DNA of 12,761 nt from Georgenia sp. (GTDB lineage Bacteria; Actinomycetota; Actinomycetes; Actinomycetales; Actinomycetaceae): positions 1 through 12,761 of the forward strand of contig DAHVRG010000249.1 of the NCBI GenBank assembly GCA_027322565.1. Reading direction: 5' to 3'. Positions 1 to 5,747 of this stretch are shown here, piece after piece. The notes under the pieces were generated by a model. That model saw nothing but the letters and a program-made list of their open reading frames with translations. It was not told the origin of the DNA and searched no databases. The first letter of the stretch is position 1. Each line of letters starts with the position of its first letter. The position numbers were made by a program, and so were the translations under genes.

Positions 1-735
1 GTGGTGCACCCGGCTGCCGCTCCCGGCTCCGGTGCCACCGACTGGCTCAGCCGGTGGCTGCGGGCGGGCGACGCCGCTGCGCAGGTGCTCGACACGCAGG
101 AAGGCCTCGACGGGCCGGCGGTGGCCCGCGCCGTCGTCGACGCCGCCCACCGGGAGGGTGCGGAGGGGCGGCCGGCCCTCCACGTGCTGGGCTCGTCGCT
201 GGCGGTGCGCGACTGGGACCTCGCCGTCCACCGGGTCCCGCCGGAGCTGCGGATCGTGGCCAACCGCGGGCTGGCCGGCATCGACGGCACGCTCTCCACG
301 GCGACCGGCCTGGCGCTCGCCACCGGCGGCCCGGTGCGCGCCGTCGTCGGGGACCTCACCTTCCTCCACGACGCCGGTGCGCTGCTCCGCGGCCGGCTGG
401 AGGAGGAGGTCGACCTCCAGGTCGTCGTGCTCAACGACGGGGGAGGGGCCATCTTCGCCACGCTCGAGCACGGTGCGCCGGAGCGGCGGACGAGCTTCGA
501 GCGGGTGTTCGGCACCCCGCAGGCGGTGGACCTCGCCGGGCTGTGCGCCGGCTACGGGGTCCGGCACACGGTCGTGCACCGCGCGGAGGACCTGGGGGCC
601 GCGCTCGCCGAGCCGATCCGTGGGCGGTGGGTCGTCGAGGTGGTGGTCGACCGCTCCCGCCTGCGCGAGCAGCGGGCCGAGCTGGCAGAGCGCGTCGCTC
701 GGGCGGTGCGCCGGGAGCTCGCGGCGTCGTCCTGA
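1..735 (+). CDS. menD: MenD, 2-succinyl-5-enolpyruvyl-6-hydroxy-3-cyclohexene-1-carboxylate synthase, C-terminal part (5' end outside window)
   Basis: This is the ThDP-dependent enzyme of menaquinone synthesis that joins isochorismate and 2-oxoglutarate. Only about 244 C-terminal residues are present, against roughly 550 in the family, so the gene begins before the window and the GTG at base 1 is simply an internal codon. The fragment carries the C-terminal ThDP-binding domain: NRGLAGIDG at fragment residues 88-96, then GDLTFLHDAGAL (117-128), and NDGGGAIF (145-152). The GD...N-D-GGG pattern is the ThDP/Mg2+ site, and the FLHDAGALL and IFATLEHG wording is that of MenD rather than of acetolactate synthase. 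The stop is at 733-735. The next gene starts 54 bases on and has its own promoter-like signal. Identification rests on family motifs recognised by eye. Confidence 0.93.
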   Translation: MVHPAAAPGSGATDWLSRWLRAGDAAAQVLDTQEGLDGPAVARAVVDAAHREGAEGRPALHVLGSSLAVRDWDLAVHRVPPELRIVANRGLAGIDGTLSTATGLALATGGPVRAVVGDLTFLHDAGALLRGRLEEEVDLQVVVLNDGGGAIFATLEHGAPERRTSFERVFGTPQAVDLAGLCAGYGVRHTVVHRAEDLGAALAEPIRGRWVVEVVVDRSRLREQRAELAERVARAVRRELAASS

Positions 736-776
736 GCCGCCGGCGCCGCAGGGCACCGGTCTGCTGCACGGCCTGG

Positions 777-782
777 TACCAT
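777..782 (+). promoter_or_regulatory. Predicted -10 box of padR (leaderless)
   Basis: TACCAT fits the actinobacterial TANNNT -10 pattern. Seven bases separate it from the ATG at 790, so transcription would begin on or next to that ATG and give a leaderless mRNA. No convincing -35 hexamer or Shine-Dalgarno sequence is visible, which agrees with leaderless translation. Confidence 0.5.
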
Positions 783-795
783 GTGTCGCATGGTA
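777..795. promoter_or_regulatory. Probable PadR operator, palindrome over the padR start
   Basis: A perfect inverted repeat, TACCATG-TGTCG-CATGGTA (7-bp arms, 5-bp centre), sits exactly where padR begins. It covers the predicted -10 box (777-782) and the predicted transcription and translation start (790). PadR repressors are known to bind palindromes in their own promoters, so autorepression is the natural reading. The palindrome is seen; the binding is inferred. Confidence 0.6.
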
Positions 796-1134
796 GCGGC
801 CGAGGCGATCCTGGCGAACCTCCGCAGAGGGGCGCTGGAGTACTGCATCCTCGCGCTGCTCCGGACAGGCCCGCGCTACGGGCTGGAGCTCTCCCGGGAG
901 CTGACCCGCGACGGGGTGCTCATGGGCGGCGAGGGGACGCTCTACCCGTTGCTCGCGCGGCTGCGGAAGTCCGGGCTCGTCGAGACGACCTGGCAGGAGT
1001 CGACGAGCGGGCCGCCCCGCCGGTACTACGCCCTGACCGAGGACGGTCAGCGGGCGCTGCAGACGTTCATCAGCACCTGGCGCACCTTCCGCGGCGCGGT
1101 GGACGCGGTGTTGGACCGAGAGGAGACCGCATGA
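790..1134 (+). CDS. PadR-family transcriptional repressor
   Basis: A small winged-helix DNA-binding regulator of 114 residues, the length of the short (subfamily s2) PadR proteins. The N-terminal PadR domain fills most of it: LRRGALEYCILALL, then RYGLELSREL, then the recognition region ending EGTLYPLLARLRKSGLVE, and the wing RYYALTEDGQRAL. I choose the ATG at 790 over the in-frame ATG at 781, because it lies 7 nt after a TANNNT box and begins directly at the family's usual N-terminus. The stop overlaps the start of the next gene (ATGA at 1131-1134), so the two are translated together. Pairing of PadR with a HAAS-type membrane protein is a common arrangement. The ligand is unknown. Confidence 0.92.
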   Translation: MVAAEAILANLRRGALEYCILALLRTGPRYGLELSRELTRDGVLMGGEGTLYPLLARLRKSGLVETTWQESTSGPPRRYYALTEDGQRALQTFISTWRTFRGAVDAVLDREETA

Positions 1135-2300
1135 CGCGCGACGACGCACGGACGACGGCCGACGGCGCGGCGACCCAGTACCTGGACGACGTCGCCCGGA
1201 TGCTCGGCGACACCGACCCGGCCTACCGCGCCGAGGTGCTCGCCGGGGTCCACGACCACCTCGCGGCCGCGCTCGGGCCCGCGCCGTGGCCGGAGGCGCG
1301 GGTGCGCACGGAGCTCGACCGGCTCGGGCCGCCGGAGGAGATCGCCTCCGCTGCGCTCGAGGACACCGGGGTCACCGCCCAGCCGCCGCGCCGGCCTCGC
1401 CTGGCCGGCGCCTGGGTTCCTCCGGTGGTCGTCACCCTTCTTGCCGTCGGGGTGCTCGCCACCCTCTACGTCTTGGGCAGTATCTCCGGCTACGTCGTGC
1501 CCGGGACAAGCGGGGCCGCCTTCAGCCCGGGTCCGCTCCACTTCGTCGGGACCCTGCCACTCCTGCTGCTCCTGCCGCCGGCGCCGCTGGTTCTCGTCGG
1601 GGCGCTCCTCGTGACGGTGTCCCCGCTGTACCGGACGGCGGACCGGGTGGCCGCCTGGCTGGTGCTGCCGTGGTGCGCCGCCGTCCTGGAGCTCGGCGGC
1701 CTCGTCGTTCGCGCGGTCGACGACTGTTCCGCAGCAACCGGCGGCTGCACCGGGCTGGGCCCGGGCACGGTCCGTGCGGCACTCCTCGGGGCGCTCGCTG
1801 TCGCCGTCCTGGGGGTGGTGCTGCTGCTGGTCCGCCTCGCCCGGGTGGCGCGCATGGGCGCCCGAGCGGCCGGCGGCTGGTGGACGGCAACCGCAGCCGC
1901 CCTCGGCCTGCTGGTCTCGGCGCTCCCCGTGGTGCTGCTCCCGCTCGCCTACCGGGAGAACAGCTACGTCTCGCGAAGCCTGGGCGGGCTCGTCGCGCGC
2001 CCCGGGACCCTCGGTGACACCCTCGGGCCGGTCCTCGTCGTCACTCCCGTGTGGGTGGTCGCCGTTTTCCTGCTCGTCCGCAGCCCGCTGTGGGGACGGC
2101 CGGCCAAGGCGCTCGCCCTCGCGCTGGTCCCGGCGCTCCTCGGTGCGATGGTCGTCGTAGCGGTGACCCCACCGGCCTACACCCCGTCCGTCCTCCGGAC
2201 GGTGGACACCGCGGTGCTCATCGCCGCGGGCGTGGTGGTCCTCGTCGTGGCGGGGGTCTTCGCGAGGGGGCAGCGGGCCGGGGCGTCCTCCGGCGTCTGA
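1131..2300 (+). CDS. Multipass membrane protein with HAAS-type N-terminal domain, PadR-associated
   Basis: A 389-residue protein of unknown function, coupled to padR by an ATGA overlap and preceded by AGGAG at 1121-1125. Residues about 14-78 (QYLDDVARML, then AYRAEVLAGVHDHLAAAL, then LDRLGPPEEIASAAL) resemble the soluble helical HAAS/DUF1700-like domain that often accompanies PadR regulators; its last part matches the family's 'LG.P.E.A' ending. After a Pro/Arg linker there are about eight hydrophobic segments, near residues 95-123, 138-166, 174-195, 213-238, 252-273, 297-317, 325-346 and 360-377. Two cysteines (199 and 206) lie in a loop between segments. By analogy with such pairs, it may be the target or co-sensor of the PadR repressor. 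No enzymatic motif is visible. Confidence 0.85.
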   Translation: MTRDDARTTADGAATQYLDDVARMLGDTDPAYRAEVLAGVHDHLAAALGPAPWPEARVRTELDRLGPPEEIASAALEDTGVTAQPPRRPRLAGAWVPPVVVTLLAVGVLATLYVLGSISGYVVPGTSGAAFSPGPLHFVGTLPLLLLLPPAPLVLVGALLVTVSPLYRTADRVAAWLVLPWCAAVLELGGLVVRAVDDCSAATGGCTGLGPGTVRAALLGALAVAVLGVVLLLVRLARVARMGARAAGGWWTATAAALGLLVSALPVVLLPLAYRENSYVSRSLGGLVARPGTLGDTLGPVLVVTPVWVVAVFLLVRSPLWGRPAKALALALVPALLGAMVVVAVTPPAYTPSVLRTVDTAVLIAAGVVVLVVAGVFARGQRAGASSGV

Positions 2301-2316
2301 CCCGGATGCCCATGGC

Positions 2317-2335
2317 GGGGCGTGACGAGCGTCCC
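2317..2335 (+). terminator. Weak candidate terminator after the PadR/HAAS unit
   Basis: GGGGCG at 2317-2322 can pair with CGTCCC at 2330-2335 (one G-U pair) around a 7-nt loop, 16 bases after the stop of the membrane protein. There is no U-tract and the stem is short, so this is only a candidate. Confidence 0.25.
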
Positions 2336-2347
2336 TCCCGCGACGTG

Positions 2348-2362
2348 CCGACGCGCCGTCGG
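2348..2362. promoter_or_regulatory. Probable TetR operator 1, at the tetR promoter
   Basis: Perfect palindrome CCGACG-CGC-CGTCGG, between the -35 and -10 regions of tetR. Its outer half-sites (CCGAC / GTCGG, 15 bp overall) are identical to those of the palindrome before the ABC permease at 3048-3062. The shared geometry at both loci supports one regulator binding both; binding itself is inferred. Confidence 0.5.
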
Positions 2363-2369
2363 GAAGCCG

Positions 2370-2375
2370 TAGGCT
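2370..2375 (+). promoter_or_regulatory. Predicted -10 box of tetR (leaderless)
   Basis: TAGGCT matches TANNNT and ends 6 nt before the ATG at 2382, the typical actinobacterial leaderless layout. No Shine-Dalgarno sequence precedes the ATG. No clear -35 hexamer is visible. Confidence 0.55.
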
Positions 2376-2381
2376 CGAGCC

Positions 2382-2984
2382 ATGCCCCGCATCACGGAGC
2401 CCACGGTCGCCGAGCACCGCGCCGCGCGTGAGCGCGCCCTGCTCGACGCCGCCCATGCGCTCCTCCTGGAGACGGGCGAAGCGCCCGGGCTCGCGGACGT
2501 CGCCGCCCGGGTGGGCCTGGCCCGCACCAGCGTCTACCAGTACTTCCGGTCCAGGCGGGAGCTGCTCCAGGCGATGGTGCGCGACGTCTACCCGCGGTGG
2601 GTGGAGCGGGTGGCCGATGCGATGGGGGCCGCCCCGACCCCGGCGGACCAGGTGCTCGCCTATGCCGTCGCGAACGTCGAGCTCGTCGCGGAGGGGGCGC
2701 ACGCGGTGGGGAGCGTGCTGGCCGCGCTCGACCCCGGCGAGGCGCTCGACGAGCAGGCGACGCGGATGCACCGCGAGCTCCAGGAGCCGCTCGTCAGGAC
2801 GCTCGACTCGCTCGGGGTGGCGGCGCCCGAGGACGTGGCGGGGCTCGTCAACGCCGTCGTCCACGCCGCCACCGTCCTGCTCGAGGGCGGCCGCGGCCTG
2901 CCGGAGGTCCTCGACCGTCTCGCGATGGTCCTCGGCCCCCTGGTGCGTGAGCTCGGGGGCCGGGGCGTGCTGCCGGGGGAGTAG
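2382..2984 (+). CDS. TetR/AcrR-family transcriptional regulator
   Basis: A 200-residue one-component repressor. The N-terminal TetR helix-turn-helix is clear: helix 1 in RERALLDAAHALLLE (16-30), then GLADVAARVGLARTSVYQYF (36-55) with the usual SVYQYF recognition helix, followed by RSRRELLQAM. The C-terminal region (from about residue 70) is an all-helical ligand and dimer domain without a recognisable specific subfamily. The gene starts 6 nt after a TANNNT box. It lies 139 bases ahead of an ABC exporter in the same direction. A palindrome with matching half-sites is found before both genes, so the exporter is its likely target, with derepression by an unknown compound. Confidence 0.93.
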   Translation: MPRITEPTVAEHRAARERALLDAAHALLLETGEAPGLADVAARVGLARTSVYQYFRSRRELLQAMVRDVYPRWVERVADAMGAAPTPADQVLAYAVANVELVAEGAHAVGSVLAALDPGEALDEQATRMHRELQEPLVRTLDSLGVAAPEDVAGLVNAVVHAATVLLEGGRGLPEVLDRLAMVLGPLVRELGGRGVLPGE

Positions 2985-3034
2985 CGCACGCCACTCGTCG
3001 CCGGCTTTCGGTCGACGGACCCGTCATGACACAC

Positions 3035-3062
3035 TGTCGACATCATCCCGACATCGTGTCGG
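3035..3062. promoter_or_regulatory. Probable TetR operator 2, upstream of the ABC permease
   Basis: The region holds the perfect palindrome CCGACA-TCG-TGTCGG (3048-3062), the 8-bp palindrome TGTCGACA (3035-3042), and a direct repeat CGACATC at 3038-3044 and 3049-3055, spaced 11 bp (one helical turn). The main palindrome shares the half-sites of the one at the tetR promoter. No convincing -10 box was found nearby, so its exact position relative to transcription start is unknown. Confidence 0.5.
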
Positions 3063-3123
3063 CAACTTCGGTGGGGCCGCGTGTCCCACCCCGGTCCGGC
3101 ACCTCACGCCCCGAAGGGTCCCC

Positions 3124-4287
3124 GTGTTCCTCGCACTGCGCGAGCTGGTCTACGCCCGCGGCCGGTTCAGTCTCATGGGCGTCGTCATCGCCCTCATCGC
3201 CGTCCTCATGGTCATGCTCTCCGGCCTGTCGGCCGGGCTCGTCAACGACGGGGTCTCCGGGCTCAAGAGCCTGCCCGTCTCCGCCTTTGCGTTCGACGCC
3301 GGGACGCGGCAGGACAACGCCTTCTCGCGCTCGGTCGTCGACGCGGACCAGCTCACCGCGTGGCAGGCCCACCCGGACGTCGCCGACGCGACACCCATGG
3401 GCGTGTCGATCGTCAACGCCCAGACCGACACCGGCGCCCAGGTCGACCTCACGATCTTCGGGGTCGAGCCCGACTCGTTCCTCGCGCCCGTCGTGTCCGA
3501 GGGCAGCCCCCTCGCGGAGCCGGCCGGTGTCGTCGTCTCGGAGACGCTGCGGGACGAAGGGGTGGAGATCGGCACCGTCGTCACCCTCGACCAGTTCGGG
3601 ACCGAGCTGGCGGTCGTCGGCTTCACCGACGGCCAGGCGACCTTCGGCCACGTCGACGTCGCCTACACCCCGCTCGCGACGTGGCAGCTCATCACCATCG
3701 GCCAGGCACCGGAGGGCTCGGCGCCCACGGCGGAGGACCTCGCCGCGCTCACGGCCGACCACGCCTCCGTGATCGCACTCCAGGGCGTCGAGGGCTCGGC
3801 GCTCGCCGCGGGCGACGCCGCCGTCCTCGAGCAGGGTGACGCCACTGCCGGCACGACGACGATGACCCTGGAGCAGTCGTTCAACGCCTCGCCCGGGTAC
3901 CAGGCGGAGACGCTCACGCTGAGCATGATCCAGTGGTTCCTCTACGCCATCGGGGCCCTCGTCGTCGGGGCGTTCTTCACGGTGTGGACCATCCAGCGCG
4001 GGCACGAGCTCGCCGTGCTGCGCGCCATGGGGGCATCGGCCCGGTACCTGCTGCGGGACGGCCTCGCCCAGGCGGCCATCCTGCTCGTCGCGTTCACCGC
4101 CGTGGGTGTTGCCCTCGGCATCGGGCTCGGGGCGCTCATGCCCGCCGGGATGCCCTTCGCGCTCGAGGCGGGCCCCATCGCGGTCGCCTCGCTCGTCACC
4201 ATCCTGCTCGGCCTCGTGGGCGCGGCCGTCGCCGTGCTCCGGGTCACCCGGATCGAACCCATCACCGCTCTCGGAGGAGCCCGATGA
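3124..4287 (+). CDS. ABC transporter permease, FtsX/MacB type
   Basis: A 387-residue inner-membrane permease of the FtsX-like class. It has a first membrane helix near residues 16-38, a large extracytoplasmic domain (about 40-265) with the MacB-type core features (DLTIFGVEP, GVVVSETL, VVGFTDG), and three C-terminal helices near 270-290, 316-340 and 350-372. Between helices 2 and 3 is the cytoplasmic coupling segment QRGHELAVLRAMGASARYLLRDG, and the tail RVTRIEPITALGG is typical. The GTG start at 3124 is chosen because GAAGGG at 3113-3118 precedes it and translation begins with the expected LRELVYARGRF amphipathic stretch. The stop overlaps the ATPase start. Together they would form an exporter or mechanotransmitter; the substrate is not readable. 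Confidence 0.92.
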   Translation: MFLALRELVYARGRFSLMGVVIALIAVLMVMLSGLSAGLVNDGVSGLKSLPVSAFAFDAGTRQDNAFSRSVVDADQLTAWQAHPDVADATPMGVSIVNAQTDTGAQVDLTIFGVEPDSFLAPVVSEGSPLAEPAGVVVSETLRDEGVEIGTVVTLDQFGTELAVVGFTDGQATFGHVDVAYTPLATWQLITIGQAPEGSAPTAEDLAALTADHASVIALQGVEGSALAAGDAAVLEQGDATAGTTTMTLEQSFNASPGYQAETLTLSMIQWFLYAIGALVVGAFFTVWTIQRGHELAVLRAMGASARYLLRDGLAQAAILLVAFTAVGVALGIGLGALMPAGMPFALEAGPIAVASLVTILLGLVGAAVAVLRVTRIEPITALGGAR

Positions 4288-5033
4288 CCCACGCCACCCC
4301 GACCACCGGCGTCGCCGCAGAGCACACCGCCGACACCCCCGCCGTGAGCCTCCGGCTGGACGACGTCACCCTCGAGGTCGGTGACGGCGCCGGCAAGGTC
4401 CGGGCCCTCGACCAGGTCAACCTCGAGGTCAGGCGGGGTGAGCTCGTCGCGGTCATCGGGCCCTCCGGCGCGGGCAAGTCCTCGCTCCTCGCGGTCTCCG
4501 GTGCACTTGCCGCCCCTACGTCCGGCCGGGTCACCGTCCTCGGGCGGGACCTCGGGCCGCTGAGCGGCCGCCGCGAGCGCGGGGCCCTCGCGCGCTTCCG
4601 CCGCGAGCACCTCGGCTTCGTCTTCCAGTCCGGGAACCTCATCCCCGCCCTCACCGCGGCCGACCAGCTGCGGCTGGCCCACCGGCTCGCCCACCGGCGC
4701 GGCCGCTCGCGCGACTTCGACCCGGCGCCGCTGCTCGCCGCCGTCGGGATGAGCCACCGGGCGGGCAGCCGACCCGGTCAGCTCTCCGGGGGTGAGCGGC
4801 AGCGCGTGGGGATCGCCCGCGCCCTCGTCAACGACCCGGGGCTGCTCCTCGTCGACGCGCCCACGGCCGCCCTCGACCGCGCCCGCAGCCAGGACATCGT
4901 GGCGCTGCTCGCCGAGCAGTGCCACGGCAAGCAGATCGCCGCCGTCATGGTCACCCACGACCACGACGTCCTGCACCACTGCGACCGGGTCCTGGAGATG
5001 GTCGACGGGCGCCTGTCGCCGGTCGAGGGCTGA
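4284..5033 (+). CDS. ABC transporter ATP-binding protein (LolD/MacB type) with altered Walker B
   Basis: A 249-residue ATPase partner of the preceding permease, coupled by ATGA and preceded by GGAGGAG (4273-4279). Visible motifs are Walker A GPSGAGKS (59-66), the Q-loop FVFQSGNL (Q115), the signature LSGGERQRVGIARAL (167-181) and the H-loop VTHDHD (H225). The Walker B is LLLVD (187-191), but the catalytic glutamate expected next is alanine: DAPTAALD instead of DEPT.ALD. The codon is GCG at 4857-4859, one base from GAG. In known ABC ATPases, losing this glutamate strongly reduces ATP hydrolysis while leaving binding intact. This could be a genuine variant, a mutation or a base error. Residues 1-22 are a loose N-terminal extension. 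All other motifs are intact. Confidence 0.92.
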   Translation: MTHATPTTGVAAEHTADTPAVSLRLDDVTLEVGDGAGKVRALDQVNLEVRRGELVAVIGPSGAGKSSLLAVSGALAAPTSGRVTVLGRDLGPLSGRRERGALARFRREHLGFVFQSGNLIPALTAADQLRLAHRLAHRRGRSRDFDPAPLLAAVGMSHRAGSRPGQLSGGERQRVGIARALVNDPGLLLVDAPTAALDRARSQDIVALLAEQCHGKQIAAVMVTHDHDVLHHCDRVLEMVDGRLSPVEG

Positions 5034-5044
5034 GGTCACCGACC

Positions 5045-5070
5045 CCGACGCGGCCCCGTCCCGGCGTCGG
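5045..5070 (+). terminator. Candidate terminator after the ABC exporter
   Basis: CCGACGC (5045-5051) and GCGTCGG (5064-5070) form a perfect 7-bp stem with a 12-nt loop, 11 bases after the ATPase stop. No U-tract follows. It could also be a coincidental GC-rich repeat. Confidence 0.35.
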
Positions 5071-5138
5071 CGATGAGTTCCGCCCGCCGCACCGGTCTGT
5101 CCCTCCACGCAAACCACCACGAACAGGGGGGACCGCTC

Positions 5139-5732
5139 ATGCAGGAGCTCATGGTCGACTTCATCGTCTCGCTCGACGGCTACGGCTCCGCCGAGGGCTG
5201 GCCCGGCTTCTGGGGTATGGAGGGCCCGGAGTACCTCGGCTGGCTGGAGGAGCAGGCACCCGACGCCGCCCTCACCCTCATGGGCGCGAACACCTACCGG
5301 CTCATGTCGGGGATGGCCGCCACCCCGCCCGAGGCGGGTTACTCGGAGGATGAGCAGGCGAGCCTCGACAGCCTCGCCGTCATGCCCAAGGTGGTCTTCT
5401 CCTCGACCGTCACCGAGCCGCTCGCCTGGCCGAACACCCGCCTCGTCCGGGAGGACGCCGTCGCGGCGGTGCGCACCCTCAAGGCGGAGAGCGACCTGCC
5501 GCTGCGCACGCTGGGCAGCGTGAGCCTGTGCCGCTCGCTCCTAGTCGCGGGCCTCGTGGACCGCTTCCGGCTCGTCGTCTTCCCGGTCATCAACGGTCAG
5601 ACGGGGCAGACCCGGATCTACGACGACTACCCGGAGGTGGCCCTCGAGCTCATTGAGAGCCGGACCTTCGACGGCCGGCTCCAGCTGCTCGACTACGTCC
5701 CGACGGTGCTCGACGGGCCACTCACGCGCTGA
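5139..5732 (+). CDS. Dihydrofolate reductase family protein (RibD C-terminal fold)
   Basis: A 197-residue cytoplasmic protein of the DHFR/RibD_C superfamily, NAD(P)H-binding reductase-like proteins that are widespread and mostly uncharacterised in actinobacteria. Supporting features are the N-terminal VDFIVSLDGYGS (6-17), LTLMGANTYRLMSGM (45-59), KVVFSST, and the late GSVSLCRSLLVAGLVDRFRL and VVFPVINGQ segments. The last two correspond to the family's 'GS..L...L...GLVDE..L...PV..G.G' pattern. The ATG at 5139 is chosen because AGGGGGGA (5125-5132) lies 6 nt before it; the in-frame ATG at 5073 would add 22 residues without family similarity. The gene is convergent with selB, with 15 bases between the two stops. 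The actual substrate is unknown and true folate reductase activity is unlikely. Confidence 0.88.
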   Translation: MQELMVDFIVSLDGYGSAEGWPGFWGMEGPEYLGWLEEQAPDAALTLMGANTYRLMSGMAATPPEAGYSEDEQASLDSLAVMPKVVFSSTVTEPLAWPNTRLVREDAVAAVRTLKAESDLPLRTLGSVSLCRSLLVAGLVDRFRLVVFPVINGQTGQTRIYDDYPEVALELIESRTFDGRLQLLDYVPTVLDGPLTR

Positions 5733-5747
5733 CCCGGCCGACCTGGC

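Noticed and set aside
1..6. GTG at base 1 as a true start of menD
   Set aside because: Less than half of the MenD length is present and the N-terminal domains are missing; the frame simply enters from outside the window.
781..789. Start of padR at ATG 781
   Set aside because: It would lie within or directly against the predicted -10 box, and the extra MCR is not part of the PadR N-terminus.
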